64,000 nucleotides of DNA from the NCBI GenBank assembly GCA_016717335.1, contig JADKFS010000008.1, positions 186,001 to 250,000 of the forward strand, given 5' to 3'. The DNA is from Candidatus Ribeiella danica. GTDB lineage: Bacteria > Chloroflexota > Chloroflexia > Chloroflexales > Roseiflexaceae. How positions within the stretch are numbered: the stretch's first letter is position 1; each line of letters opens with the position of its first letter. A program made the position numbers and the translations under genes. This document shows positions 26,194 to 34,708 of the stretch, one piece after another. Below the pieces are notes generated by a model. The model saw nothing but the letters and a program-made list of their open reading frames with translations, was not told the origin of the DNA and ran no database searches.

Positions 26194-27162
26194 TCAGATC
26201 CCCTCGCCGCCCTGGCAGCTGGACTCCTCGTCCCAGAAGCGGTCGCTGAGGTACTTCGCCGCGCCGTCGCACAGCATCGTCACGACCAGGCCCCGCTCGA
26301 GCCGGCGCGCCACGCGCAGCGCCGCCGCCACGTTGGCCGCCGCCGAGATGCCGACCATCAGCCCCTCGACGCGCGCCAGGCAGCGGGCCATGTCGAAGGC
26401 CTCCTCGCTCGTGACCTCAAGCGTCTCGTCCGGCAGCGCCGCGTCGTAGATCCCCGGCACCAGCGCCGTGGTCGGCAGGTGCTTGACACCCTCCAGCGCG
26501 TGGTACGGGCCGTCGGGCTGCACCGCCACCAGGCCGACATCCGGCCGCTCCAGGCGCAGCCGCCGGCCGGTGCCGACGAAGGTGCCGCAGGTGCCCAGCG
26601 CCGCGACGAAGTGCGTCACGTGGCCCCTGGTCTGCGACCAGATCTCCACGCCGGTGGTCTCGAAGTGCGACTGCACGTTGGCCGGGTTATTGTACTGGTC
26701 GGGGTAGAAGAACCGCGCGGGGTCCTCGGCCACCAGCGTGCGGATCGTCCGGATGGCGCCGTCGGTGCCCTCAAGCGGGTCGGTCAGGATCAGCTCGGCG
26801 CCCAGCGCGTGCAGGATGCGCTTGCGCTCGACGCTGGCGTTCGACGGGATGGCCAGCGTCACCTTGTAGCCCAGCGCCGCGCCGATCGTCGCGTAGGCAA
26901 TGCCGGTGTTGCCGCTGGTCGCGTCGGCGATACGGATGCCGCGCCGCAGACGCCCGCTGCGCTCGCCCTCGCGGATCATGTACAGCGCCGGCCGGTCCTT
27001 GACCGATCCGCCGGGGTTGTACCACTCGGCCTTGGCGTACACCTCGACGCCGCGCGGCAGATCGGGCGCGATCCGCCGCAGCCGCAGCAGCGGCGTGTTG
27101 CCGATCATGTCGACGACCGACGAGCCCCAGCCGGTCTGAGCTTGTGCGAGATCGATACTCAT
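26194..27162 (-). CDS. cysM: CysM-type cysteine synthase (PLP-dependent)
   Basis: 322 residues of fold-type II PLP enzyme. The Schiff-base Lys is K55 (NPGGSVKDRPAL), the substrate loop is TSGNTG, and the phosphate-cradle is GTCGTFVGTG. It joins activated serine with sulfide or, in the CysM subgroup, with the thiocarboxylate of CysO. Its place beside cysO, mec and moeZ favours the CysO-dependent reaction with O-phosphoserine or O-acetylserine. The ATG follows CTGCTGCT without a Shine-Dalgarno sequence. Confidence 0.88.
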   Translation of the reverse strand: MSIDLAQAQTGWGSSVVDMIGNTPLLRLRRIAPDLPRGVEVYAKAEWYNPGGSVKDRPALYMIREGERSGRLRRGIRIADATSGNTGIAYATIGAALGYKVTLAIPSNASVERKRILHALGAELILTDPLEGTDGAIRTIRTLVAEDPARFFYPDQYNNPANVQSHFETTGVEIWSQTRGHVTHFVAALGTCGTFVGTGRRLRLERPDVGLVAVQPDGPYHALEGVKHLPTTALVPGIYDAALPDETLEVTSEEAFDMARCLARVEGLMVGISAAANVAAALRVARRLERGLVVTMLCDGAAKYLSDRFWDEESSCQGGEGI

Positions 27163-27171
27163 AGCAGCAGT

Positions 27172-27238
27172 CTAGAGATCGGTAGCCAGTAGCCAGCAGA
27201 CCTGCGCCGGCTACTGGCCGCCGACTTCTGACGACCTT
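27172..27238. repeat. GTAGCCA-word hairpin between sufU2 and cysM
   Basis: GGTAGCCAGTAGCCAGCAG faces GGCTACTGGCCGCCGACTTC. The right arm encodes the C-terminal SSEVGGQ of the second SufU. Confidence 0.65.
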
Positions 27239-27639
27239 TCAAGCTCGGCGCGAACCTTGTCGGTGCGGTACTTGGTGACGGCGGCCTTGAGCGTGCCGAG
27301 CGCGAGCGTGGCGCAGCGCGGGCGCGTATTGACGACCTCGCGGCCCAGCTCGTCGATCATGTCGTTGAAGTCCATCTCGTCGATCGCGGTCAGCGGCCGG
27401 CCCTCGACCAGCTCCATCAGGATGGAGGCGGCCGCCTGGCTGATCGTGCAGCCGCTGCCCTCGAACGACACATGCTCCACCTGGTCGCCGGCGTCGTTGA
27501 CCTTGAGATAGATCGTCACGACGTCGCCGCAGCCGGGGTTGCCGCCCGGCATGGTCACGTCGGCGTCCACGAGCGGCCCGTTGTTGCGCGGGTGCTGGTA
27601 GTGGTCGAGCAGATACTCTATAGCTTCCTGGCGGTCCAC
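27211..27639 (-). CDS. sufU: Second SufU/IscU-like scaffold or sulfur acceptor
   Basis: A 142-residue IscU-fold protein with cysteines C37 (GNPGCGD, with D39), C64 (GSGCTISQ) and C109 (RPRCATLA). It lacks the His next to the third Cys found in IscU, which places it nearer the SufU type. It also lacks the long insertion between the second and third Cys of Bacillus SufU. SufU accepts persulfide sulfur from SufS. The preferred start is the GTG at 27639, because GGAGG lies 5 nt before it. Why the cluster has two copies is unknown; this one sits with the rhodanese and CysM and might feed another pathway. Confidence 0.8.
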   Translation of the reverse strand: MDRQEAIEYLLDHYQHPRNNGPLVDADVTMPGGNPGCGDVVTIYLKVNDAGDQVEHVSFEGSGCTISQAAASILMELVEGRPLTAIDEMDFNDMIDELGREVVNTRPRCATLALGTLKAAVTKYRTDKVRAELERSSEVGGQ

Positions 27640-27644
27640 AATTT

Positions 27645-27722
27645 CCTCCGGAGCCACAGAACTGCGGAACCGCAGAACCAGTTCGAAGTTAGAGGTTCTG
27701 TGATTCCGCGGTTCTGCGGTTC
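27645..27722. repeat. GAACCGC heptamer hairpin between sseA and sufU2
   Basis: CTGCGGAACCGCAGAACC pairs with GGTTCTGTGATTCCGCGG and GGTTCTGCGGTTC. The right end touches the sseA stop codon. Confidence 0.75.
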
Positions 27723-28578
27723 AGCCTTGATAGGTCTTCTCAATCGGCAGGCCCACACCGTTGCCCCACTCGGTCCAGCTGCCGTCGTAGTTGCGGACCT
27801 GCGGGTAGCCGAGCAGGTAGGTCAGCACGAACCAGGTGTGGCTCGACCGCTCGCCGATGCGGCAGTAGGCGATCACGTCCTTGTCGGGGGTGATGCCCTT
27901 GCTCTCGTACAGCGCGCGCAGATCCTCGGGGCTCTTGAAGGTGCTGTCCTCCTTCACGGCCTGCGCCCACGGGATGCTCACGGCCGTCGGGATGTGCCCG
28001 CCGCGCAGCGTGCCCTCCTGCGGGTACTCCGGCATGTGGGTGCGCTCGCCGCTGTACTCCTGCGGGCTGCGCACGTCCACCAGCGCGGTGCCGCCGTGCT
28101 TGATATGCTCGCGCACCTGGTCGCGGAACGCGCGGATGGTCTGGTCGTCGCGCGCCTGGGCCTGGTAGGCGGCCGGCGGGTAGCTGGGCACCTGCCTGGT
28201 CAGCTCGCGGCCCTCGGCGATCCACTTGGCGCGGCCGCCGTTGAGGATGCGCGCGTCCTTGTGGCCGAACAGCTTGAACACCCACAGCGCGTAGGTCGCC
28301 CACCAGTTGTTCTTGTCGCCGTAGAACACGACCGTCGTGTCGTTGCCGATGCCCTTGGCGGAGAGCAGCTGCTCGAAATGCTCGCGGTCCAGGTAGTCGC
28401 GCACGACCGGGTCGTTCAGATCGGCCACCCAGTCGATCTTGACAGCGCCGGGGATGTGGCCCTGGTCGTACAGCAGAATGTCTTCGTTGCTCTCGACGAT
28501 ACGAACCTTCGGGTCGTCCAGATGCGCGACGAGCCAGTCGGTGTCTACCAGTACCTCGGGGCGAGCGTACTCAGCCAT
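27721..28578 (-). CDS. sseA: Thiosulfate/3-mercaptopyruvate sulfurtransferase (rhodanese)
   Basis: The protein has 285 residues with two tandem rhodanese domains. The first is inactive-type, and the second carries the catalytic C239 in AYCRIGERSSHTWF. The CRIGERSSHT loop is the SseA/CysA thiosulfate-sulfurtransferase type. It would move sulfane sulfur onto cyanide or thiols, here perhaps supplying MoeZ, SufU or CysO. GGGAGG lies before the ATG. A good promoter and palindrome lie upstream, so this gene may head its own transcript (sseA-sufU-cysM...). Confidence 0.9.
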   Translation of the reverse strand: MAEYARPEVLVDTDWLVAHLDDPKVRIVESNEDILLYDQGHIPGAVKIDWVADLNDPVVRDYLDREHFEQLLSAKGIGNDTTVVFYGDKNNWWATYALWVFKLFGHKDARILNGGRAKWIAEGRELTRQVPSYPPAAYQAQARDDQTIRAFRDQVREHIKHGGTALVDVRSPQEYSGERTHMPEYPQEGTLRGGHIPTAVSIPWAQAVKEDSTFKSPEDLRALYESKGITPDKDVIAYCRIGERSSHTWFVLTYLLGYPQVRNYDGSWTEWGNGVGLPIEKTYQG

Positions 28579-28603
28579 GTCCAGCCTCCCTTGTGTTATT
28601 CTG

Positions 28604-28625
28604 GAGTACTTCGTACGAAATACTC
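28604..28625 (-). promoter_or_regulatory. 22-bp palindrome at the sseA start site
   Basis: Arms GAGTA and TACTC surround a central TTCGTACGAA; only one base pair of the palindrome is mismatched. It begins a few bases downstream of the -10 and covers the expected transcription start, a typical repressor operator position. Confidence 0.55.
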
Positions 28626-28629
28626 AAGT

Positions 28630-28658
28630 ATTGTACCCGAGAGGCAGAGCGTCGTCAA
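28630..28658 (-). promoter_or_regulatory. Sigma-70 promoter of sseA
   Basis: On the minus strand TTGACG (28658-28653) and TACAAT (28635-28630) are separated by exactly 17 bp. Confidence 0.65.
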
Positions 28659-28665
28659 GATAAGC

Positions 28666-28786
28666 TCAGTAGGTCGCTTGTTTTGAAGGTCGCCATTCGC
28701 GTGAGACGTGAGACGTGAGACGTGAGACGTGAGACGTAGCACCTACCGCACGACAAAAGCGATGCGCATACCAAATGACCCACTAG
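28666..28786. repeat. MITE-like element, copy 1
   Basis: About 120 bp, matching the element at 38470-38589: GGTCGCTTGTTTTG, GTCGCCATTCGCGTGA, CACCTACCGCACGACA and CAAATGACCCACTAG. Five tandem GAGACGT heptamers (28703-28737) form its middle. The ends resemble imperfect inverted repeats. Confidence 0.75.
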
Positions 28787-28849
28787 AGCTATGAGCAAAA
28801 CCGTTGAGCCACTATGCACGAACGAGCTGCCGTTGTGATGCCATCCGTC

Positions 28850-29200
28850 TTACTGCAAACTGGCTCCTGCCGACTGCCCACTGCTATAGAGCTCGACCAG
28901 GACGTCGTCGCCCTCGACGCGCACCGGGTAGGTCTGGATCGGCTGGAAGGCCGGCAGCGTGAGCGCGGCGCCGCTGCGGATGTCGAAGCGCGAGCCGTGC
29001 AGCGGGCACTCGACCGTGCAGTCGTCGGCGTCCAGGAAGCCCTCGCTCAGCTCGGCGTACTCGTGCGAGCAGATGTCGCTGGTGGCGTAGAACGACTCGC
29101 CGACGCGGTAGATCGCGATCCGCTGGCCGTCGTACACAAACGCGCGCATCGAGTCGGCTGGGATATCGTCGACCGCGGCAATCTTGACAAAGCTGGGCAT
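28850..29200 (-). CDS. Rieske-type ferredoxin
   Basis: The protein has 116 residues. The [2Fe-2S] Rieske ligands are C44-x-H46 (DICSHEYAEL) and C65-x2-H68 (ECPLHGSRFD). It is a soluble ferredoxin of the NirD/dioxygenase-ferredoxin type, often found inside suf operons of Actinobacteria and Chloroflexia, where it may donate electrons or act as an Fe-S client. The start at 29200 has GAGAAGG upstream. The last ten residues (SSGQSAGASL) are encoded by a TGCCGACTGCCCACTGC repeat. Confidence 0.85.
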   Translation of the reverse strand: MPSFVKIAAVDDIPADSMRAFVYDGQRIAIYRVGESFYATSDICSHEYAELSEGFLDADDCTVECPLHGSRFDIRSGAALTLPAFQPIQTYPVRVEGDDVLVELYSSGQSAGASLQ

Positions 29201-29213
29201 ACGCCTTCTCTCG

Positions 29214-29600
29214 CTAGGACGGCAGGCCGAGCGCCTGCAGCAGCCCGCGCGGCTCGTGCTCGATCCAGCCGCTCTCAGCGTCGCTGCGGCTGACGACCAG
29301 CACCGAGGCGATCGGCGGCACAAACACGATGTCGACCATGCCGTCGTCGGTGACCAGCCCGATCCGGTCGAGCTTCCCGCTGCGCACCTTGACCCACAGC
29401 TTGAGCGACATGAGGCCAATCTTGGCGATATTGGGCGCCGCGCGCTCGAATGCCGGGCTGCTGGCCCACACGCACTGGCCGTTCAGCGCGCACAGCGCCG
29501 CGGCATCGACTCCGGCCGCCTCGCGCATGGCGGCGCGAATGTGCTGGGCCGCGCGGATGATCAGCTCCGGCGTCAGGGCAACCTGATTCACGACAGCCAT
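29214..29600 (-). CDS. Small conserved-looking protein of unknown function in the suf cluster
   Basis: The protein has 128 residues with no signal peptide or membrane segment. The pattern (helix, ALCALNGQCVW strand-turn-strand, helix, then VDIVFVPPIASVLVVSR) is reminiscent of the Roadblock/LC7 fold, but I cannot assign it. It ends 13 bp before the Rieske gene and so is likely co-transcribed with it. The ATG at 29600 has GGAG six bases upstream; a TTG two codons earlier is too close to that site. Confidence 0.65.
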   Translation of the reverse strand: MAVVNQVALTPELIIRAAQHIRAAMREAAGVDAAALCALNGQCVWASSPAFERAAPNIAKIGLMSLKLWVKVRSGKLDRIGLVTDDGMVDIVFVPPIASVLVVSRSDAESGWIEHEPRGLLQALGLPS

Positions 29601-29614
29601 GGGCAACTCCTGAA

Positions 29615-29696
29615 CGTAACATTCTTAAACGCAGAACGTAGAGCGCAGAACGACTACATTGTACTACGTTCTACACTCTACGTTCTACATGTTACG
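29615..29696. repeat. GCAGAAC-word hairpin
   Basis: CGTAACAT/ATGTTACG ends enclose AACGCAGAACGTAGAGC and TACGTTCTACACTCTACG arms, just upstream of the small unknown gene. Confidence 0.7.
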
Positions 29697-29724
29697 CTCG
29701 AGTGCAAGGCTCGTGCAATGTCGG

Positions 29725-29868
29725 CCCTCACCCCCCCTACCCCTCTCTCTCCCACGCGCGGGAGCGGGGGGATTCTTGTCGGCGTCGTGGTGCGGTCGCT
29801 GCGCGACCGCACCACGACGCCAGATCTATTCCCCCTCCCCTAAAAGGGGAGGGGGTAAGGGGGTGGGG
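29725..29868. repeat. Three-hairpin composite repeat
   Basis: CCCTCACCCCCCCTACCCC and GGGGGTAAGGGGGTGGGG outer words flank a perfect 19-bp stem (29781-29799 with 29803-29821) with a 3-nt TGC loop. A CCCCCTCCCC/GGGGAGGGGG hairpin follows. It lies between sufB and the small unknown gene; a further TCGTCTA-word tract is at 29935-29990. Confidence 0.8.
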
Positions 29869-30017
29869 CAAAGGCCTTGCAACAACCCTGCGCTCGAGTA
29901 CGCGCTGGCAGGAGTTCGTATCGGGTTCGCCCCAGACAGTAGACGATCGGAGCGAAGCCATCGTCTATCGTCTATCGTCAATCAATCGGGTAGGAGCTTT
30001 CCTTGAGCTGTGCCAAG

Positions 30018-31433
30018 CTACCCGACCGACCCCTCCATCTCCATCTGGATCAGCCGGTTCAGCTCGACCGCGTACTCCATCGGCAGCTCGCGCGTGAACG
30101 GCTCCATGAAGCCCAGCACGATCATCGACATCGCGTCCGACTCCTTGAGGCCGCGGCTCATCAGGTAGAACAGCTGCTCGGCGCCGATTCGGCCGACCGT
30201 CGCCTCGTGGGCCAGCGTGGTCTGCTGCTCCTCGATCTCGATGAACGGGATCGTGTCCGACGCCGAGCGCTCGTCCAGGATCAGCGCGTCGCAGTTGACG
30301 TTGATCTTCGAGCCGGTCGCGCCGGGCGCGACCTTGGCCAGGCCGCGGTAGGTCGTCTTACCGCCGTCCTTCGAGACCGACTTGTTCGTGATCCGGCTGG
30401 TCGTGTCCGGCGCGACGTGCACCATCTTGGCGCCGGCGTCCTGGTGCTGGCCCTTGCCGGCGTAAGCCACCGACAGCACCTCGCCCTTGGCGCCGCGGCC
30501 CATCAGGTAGACCGAGGGGTACTTCATCGTCAGGCGCGAGCCGATGTTGCCGTCGACCCACTCCATGCTGGCCTCCTCGTACGCCACCGCGCGCTTGGTG
30601 ACCAGGTTGTAGATGTTGTTGGCCCAGTTCTGGATCGTGGTGTAGCGGCACTTGGCGCCCTTGTTGACGACGATCTCGACCACGGCCGAGTGCAGCGAGT
30701 TGGTCGAGTAGACCGGCGCGGTGCAGCCCTCGATGTAGTGCACCGAGGCGCCCTCCTCGATGATCATCAGCGTGCGCTCGAACTGGCCCATGTTCTCGGC
30801 GTTGATCCGGAAGTAGGCCTGCAGCGGGATGTCGACGTGCACGCCCTTCGGCACGTACACGAACGAGCCGCCCGACCAGACCGCCGTGTTGAGCGCGGCG
30901 TACTTATTGTCGGCCGAGGGGATGATCGTGCCGAAGTACTTCTTGAAGATCTCGGGGTACTCTTTCAGGCCAGTGTCGGTGTCGAGGAAGATCACGCCGA
31001 GCTTCGACCACTCCTCGCGCAGCGAGTGGTAGACCACCTCAGACTCGTACTGCGCGCCCACGCCGGCCAGGAACTTGCGCTCGGCCTCGGGGATGCCCAG
31101 CTTCTCGAAGGTGTTCTTGATCTCGGCCGGCACCGCGTCCCAGTCGGTCTGCGGCCGCTCGCCCGCGCGCACGAAGTAGTGGATACTATCGTAGTCGAGC
31201 GCCGCCAGTTCCTCGTTGGCCCACATGCCCTTGAGCGGCACCGGCTTCTTCTTGAAGATCTCGAGGGCCTGCAGGCGGCGCTTGAGCATCCACTCCGGCT
31301 CGCCCTTCATGCCCGAAAGCTCGCGCACGACGCCCTCGTTGAGGCCCTTGCCCGACTTGAAGACGTAGTTTTCCTCGTCGCGGAAGCCGTACTTGGAGTA
31401 ATCGAACTCGAGGTTGGTTGCCTGAACTGCCAT
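30018..31433 (-). CDS. sufB: SufB Fe-S cluster assembly scaffold
   Basis: 471 residues, the normal SufB length. Characteristic segments are RNFVFKSGKG-like (ENYVFKSGKG), GGSFVYVPKGVHVDIPLQ, INAENMGQFERTLMI, EGCTAPVYST and the conserved C-terminal EQLFYLMSRGLKE. With SufC and SufD it forms the SufBCD scaffold that builds the nascent [4Fe-4S] cluster using persulfide from SufS/SufU. The start at 31433 has GAGGAGG upstream; a longer frame into the spacer is rejected. It is last in a sufCDSUB order identical to that of Bacillus. Confidence 0.95.
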   Translation of the reverse strand: MAVQATNLEFDYSKYGFRDEENYVFKSGKGLNEGVVRELSGMKGEPEWMLKRRLQALEIFKKKPVPLKGMWANEELAALDYDSIHYFVRAGERPQTDWDAVPAEIKNTFEKLGIPEAERKFLAGVGAQYESEVVYHSLREEWSKLGVIFLDTDTGLKEYPEIFKKYFGTIIPSADNKYAALNTAVWSGGSFVYVPKGVHVDIPLQAYFRINAENMGQFERTLMIIEEGASVHYIEGCTAPVYSTNSLHSAVVEIVVNKGAKCRYTTIQNWANNIYNLVTKRAVAYEEASMEWVDGNIGSRLTMKYPSVYLMGRGAKGEVLSVAYAGKGQHQDAGAKMVHVAPDTTSRITNKSVSKDGGKTTYRGLAKVAPGATGSKINVNCDALILDERSASDTIPFIEIEEQQTTLAHEATVGRIGAEQLFYLMSRGLKESDAMSMIVLGFMEPFTRELPMEYAVELNRLIQMEMEGSVG

Positions 31434-31493
31434 CTCTATTTCCTCCTCGTCTTGCGGAGTAGGTTTACTATTCACATATGGATTGGGGCTTCA

Positions 31494-31640
31494 CAAATCA
31501 CCCCACCCCTTGCCCCTCCCCTGCCAGGGGAGGGGTTTTATGGTGGCGGTGGTGCGGTTGCGGCTGCGCCGCAACCGCACCACCGCCACTCTATTCCCCC
31601 TCTCCCGCAGGCGGGAGAGGGGCAGGGGGTGAGGGCCTCA
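31494..31640. repeat. Three-hairpin composite repeat between sufU and sufB
   Basis: Left CCCCTCCCC/GGGGAGGGG hairpin (31514-31535), central perfect 22-bp stem (31543-31564 with 31568-31589) with a TGC loop, right CCCCCTCTCCCGC/GCGGGAGAGGGG hairpin, closing with GGGGGTGAGGG. This interrupts an otherwise tight operon. Confidence 0.85.
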
Positions 31641-31680
31641 AGATATCATCTACAGCCCCGATCCACTTCGTTGAAAAATA

Positions 31681-32082
31681 CTAAAGATCCTCATCCTCAA
31701 GCTGCGCGCCCAGATACTGGTACACCCCGGCCTTGAGCGTCTTCAGCCCCAGCAGCGCGCACTTGATCCGTACGGGATTCTTGTCCAGCGGGATGCCGAT
31801 CAGGTCGAGCACGTCGTCCTTGCCCAGCGCGCGCACGTCGTCGAGCGACTTGCCCTTCAGCTCGTCGGTCAGCAGCGAGGCTGAGGCCTGGCTGATCGCG
31901 CAGCCGCGCCCCTGGAAGCGGACATCGGTAATTATACCACTTTCTACTTTTAAATCTATCCTAATTCGATCGCCGCAGAGCGGGTTGGTATCCTCGTACG
32001 AGATATCCGGCTGCTCGAGCGTGCCGGCGTTGTGCGGATGCTTGTAGTGCTCGAGGATCACCTCGCGGTACATGTCGTCCAT
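31681..32082 (-). CDS. sufU: SufU-like sulfur acceptor/scaffold
   Basis: A 133-residue IscU-fold protein with C36 (NPLCGD, D38), C61 (GRGCAISQ) and C108 (VRIKCALL). Lys instead of His before the third Cys marks the SufU side of the family. It takes persulfide from SufS, encoded immediately upstream. A patch around residues 38-52 uses AT-rich codons (ATAATTACCG-like stretch near 31930-31965) unlike the rest of the gene. The ATG is preceded by repeat sequence ending ACTATG with no Shine-Dalgarno. Confidence 0.9.
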   Translation of the reverse strand: MDDMYREVILEHYKHPHNAGTLEQPDISYEDTNPLCGDRIRIDLKVESGIITDVRFQGRGCAISQASASLLTDELKGKSLDDVRALGKDDVLDLIGIPLDKNPVRIKCALLGLKTLKAGVYQYLGAQLEDEDL

Positions 32083-32089
32083 AGTGGTG

Positions 32090-32169
32090 AGTTCTCAGTT
32101 TTGAGTTTTGAGTGCTGAGTTCCGACTTTGAGCGTGCCTAACTCAAAACTCAAAACTCAAAACTCAAAA
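32090..32169. repeat. TTTTGAG heptamer hairpin between sufS and sufU
   Basis: GTTTTGAGTTTTGAGTGC arm opposed by four AACTCAAA words. It runs right up to the sufS stop and the sufU start. Confidence 0.85.
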
Positions 32170-33411
32170 CTAGGCGAAAAGCCGTCGCGTCTTCTCCAGC
32201 GCCGCCGCCAGGCGGTCGACCTCCTCGGGGATATTGTACAGGTAGAACGAGGCCCGCGCGGTGGCCGGGACGTCGAGCAGCTCGTGCAGCGGCTGGCAGC
32301 AGTGGTGGCCGGCCCGCACCGCGATCCCCTCGCCGTCGAGCACCGCCGCGATATCGTGCGGGTGGGCGCCCTCCAGCGTGAAGCTGATCGCCGCGCCGCG
32401 CCCCGCGACCGCCATGGGGCCGTAGATCCGCAGCCCCTCGACCTGGGTCAGCCGCTCCAGCGCGTAGCCCAGCATGTGCTGCTCGTGGGCGTAGATCTTA
32501 TCCATCCCCAGGCCGCCCAAGAAGTCGCATGCCTCGCCCAGCGCGATCGCCTCGCCGATCGCCGGCGTGCCGGCCTCGAAGCGCGCCGGGATGTCGGCGT
32601 AGGTCGTCTCGCGCAGCCCGACCGTGCGGATCATCGAGCCGCCGCCCAGGAACGGCGGCATGCCCTCGAGGATCTGCCTGCGGCCCCACAGCGCGCCGAT
32701 GCCGGTCGGCCCGCACATCTTGTGCCCGCTGAACGCCAGGAAGTCGACCCCCAGCTCCTGCACGTTCACCGGCATGTGCGGCACGCTCTGCGCGCCGTCG
32801 GCCAGCACCAGTGCGCCGACCTCGTGCGCGCGCGTGGCGATCTCGCGCAGCGGGTTGATCGTGCCGAGCACGTTCGACTGGTGCGTGAGCGCGACCAGCC
32901 TGGTCCGCTCGGTCAGCAGCGTGTCGAGACCCTCGAGCGCCAGCCGGCCCTCGCCGTCGATCTCCAGGAAGTCGAGCTGCGCGCCGGTGCGCTGGGCCAG
33001 CTGCTGCCAGGGCACCAGGTTGGAGTGATGCTCCATCACGCTCAGCAGGATGCGGTCGCCCGCGCGCACGTTCGCGTCGCCCCAGGCCCGCGCGACCAGG
33101 TTGATCGCCTCGGTCGTGTTGCGGGTGAAGACGATCTCGCGGTGGCTGCTCGCGCCGATGAAGCGCGCCACCTTGCCGCGCGCCCGCTCGAACGCGAAGG
33201 TCGCCTCCTCGCTCAGCTTGTAGACCCCGCGATGGACATTGGCGTTGTAGCGCTCGTAGTACTCATCGAGGCAAGCGATCACCCGCCGCGGCTTTTGCGA
33301 CGAGGCCGCGCTGTCGAGAAATGCCAGCGGCTTGCCGTTGACCTGCTGCTGCAGGATCGGGAACTCGCGCCGCAGCGCCAGGACGTCGAAGAGGGTAAAT
33401 GATGCTGTCAT
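32170..33411 (-). CDS. sufS: SufS cysteine desulfurase
   Basis: 413-residue PLP-dependent class V aminotransferase fold. The Schiff-base Lys is K231 (FSGHKMCGPTG), the active-site loop Cys is C371 in RAGHHCCQPLHE, and the EHHSNLVPW segment binds PLP. It removes sulfur from cysteine to form a persulfide passed to SufU and SufBCD. The start ATG is directly preceded by the heptamer repeat (CAAAACTATG), leaving no Shine-Dalgarno, so translation may depend on coupling to sufD or on the structure of the repeat. Confidence 0.95.
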   Translation of the reverse strand: MTASFTLFDVLALRREFPILQQQVNGKPLAFLDSAASSQKPRRVIACLDEYYERYNANVHRGVYKLSEEATFAFERARGKVARFIGASSHREIVFTRNTTEAINLVARAWGDANVRAGDRILLSVMEHHSNLVPWQQLAQRTGAQLDFLEIDGEGRLALEGLDTLLTERTRLVALTHQSNVLGTINPLREIATRAHEVGALVLADGAQSVPHMPVNVQELGVDFLAFSGHKMCGPTGIGALWGRRQILEGMPPFLGGGSMIRTVGLRETTYADIPARFEAGTPAIGEAIALGEACDFLGGLGMDKIYAHEQHMLGYALERLTQVEGLRIYGPMAVAGRGAAISFTLEGAHPHDIAAVLDGEGIAVRAGHHCCQPLHELLDVPATARASFYLYNIPEEVDRLAAALEKTRRLFA

Positions 33412-33490
33412 AGTTTTGAGTGTTGAGTTTTGAGTTTTGAGTTTTGAGTTTTGAGCTGTCTCAACTCAAAACTCAGAACTCAAAACCTAG
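33412..33490. repeat. TTTTGAG heptamer hairpin between sufD and sufS
   Basis: Five tandem TTTTGAG-type heptamers (33415-33459) face AACTCAAAACTCAGAACTC. It abuts the start of sufS. Confidence 0.85.
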
Positions 33491-33496
33491 AACTTG

Positions 33497-34708
33497 CTAG
33501 ATCTTGCCCTCGATCGTCGCCGTGGCCCGCTCGCGCAGCGCCTCCAGCGGGATGCGGTCGAGCACCGGCTCGAAGAAGCCCATCACGATCATGTGGATCG
33601 CCTCGTCGCGCCGGATGCCGCGGGAGAGCATATAGAACAGCTGCTCCTCGTCGATCTGCCCGCTGGTCGAGGCGTGGCCGGCGCGCTGCACGTCGTTGGT
33701 GTCGATCTTCAGGCCGGGGATCGAGTCGCTGCGCGACTTGTCGCTCAGGTGCAGCGCATGGTCCTCCAGGCGCGAGATCGTCGCGCGGCTGGGCTTCTCG
33801 ATCTTGATCATGCCGTCGAACACCGTGTAGCCGTCGCCGGTGACCACCGTCTTGAAGTCCATGTGCGCCTCGGTGTTGGCGCCCACGTGCCGCAGCGTCG
33901 GGGCGGTCAGCAGCGTCTGGCCGGTGCCGGCGAAGGTCGAGGCGATCCAGTCGACCCGCGCGCCGTTGCCGACCAGCAGGGTCTCGGCCTCGATATGCTG
34001 CAGCCTGCCGCCCAGGTTCAGCGCGACCCACTCCAGGCTGGCGTCGTTGCCGACGCTGGCGGTCTGCGCGCCGATCGTGTAGACGCCGCGGCCCCAGCTC
34101 TGGTTCGTGATGTAGCGGACGCTCGCGCCGTCGCCCAGGAAGATCTCGGTCGCCGGCGCGGCGAAGGCCTGCTCGTCCACGTCGCGCGAGCTGTACTCCT
34201 CCACGAAGGTCAGGCTGGCGCCGCGCTCGAGGATCACCAGGTTGTGCGGGAAGATCGACAGCCCATTGGCGCCCAAGCTGAAGGACGCCAGCAGCGGCAG
34301 GTCGATCTGGACATCCTTGGGCACATACAGGAACACGCCATCCTGCCACAGCGCGGCGTGCAGCGCGTTGAACTTATGCGCCAGCGGCTCGACCGCCGTG
34401 CCGAGGTAGCGCTTGACCAGCGCCTCGTGGCTGTGCAGCGCGGCCGCCAGCGTGGTAAAGACCACGCCCTTCTCGGCCAGCCCGGCGTCCCACTGGGTCG
34501 TCGTGCCCTGCGCGCCGATCGGCGCGACGATCAGCTCGGGCTTGAACTTCGACAGGTCGGTGCGGCGCCAGAACGGCGGCACGCTCTCGGCGAAGAAGCG
34601 CCAGGCCGCCTCGCGCCGCTCGATCAGCCACTCCGGCTCGCCGGCGGCGCGCGACACCTCGGCGATCCGGGCGTCGGTCAGCTCGGGTAGTATCGGAAGA
34701 TTGTTCAT
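33497..34708 (-). CDS. sufD: SufD Fe-S assembly protein
   Basis: 403 residues, paralogue of SufB. The right-handed beta-helix core has GVFLYVPKDVQIDLPL, RVDWIASTFAGTGQ and the conserved C-terminal EQLFYMLSRGIRRDEAI. It partners SufB and SufC in the SufBCD complex and helps iron entry. The ATG follows repeat sequence (GTAGACTATG) with no Shine-Dalgarno. Confidence 0.93.
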   Translation of the reverse strand: MNNLPILPELTDARIAEVSRAAGEPEWLIERREAAWRFFAESVPPFWRRTDLSKFKPELIVAPIGAQGTTTQWDAGLAEKGVVFTTLAAALHSHEALVKRYLGTAVEPLAHKFNALHAALWQDGVFLYVPKDVQIDLPLLASFSLGANGLSIFPHNLVILERGASLTFVEEYSSRDVDEQAFAAPATEIFLGDGASVRYITNQSWGRGVYTIGAQTASVGNDASLEWVALNLGGRLQHIEAETLLVGNGARVDWIASTFAGTGQTLLTAPTLRHVGANTEAHMDFKTVVTGDGYTVFDGMIKIEKPSRATISRLEDHALHLSDKSRSDSIPGLKIDTNDVQRAGHASTSGQIDEEQLFYMLSRGIRRDEAIHMIVMGFFEPVLDRIPLEALRERATATIEGKI

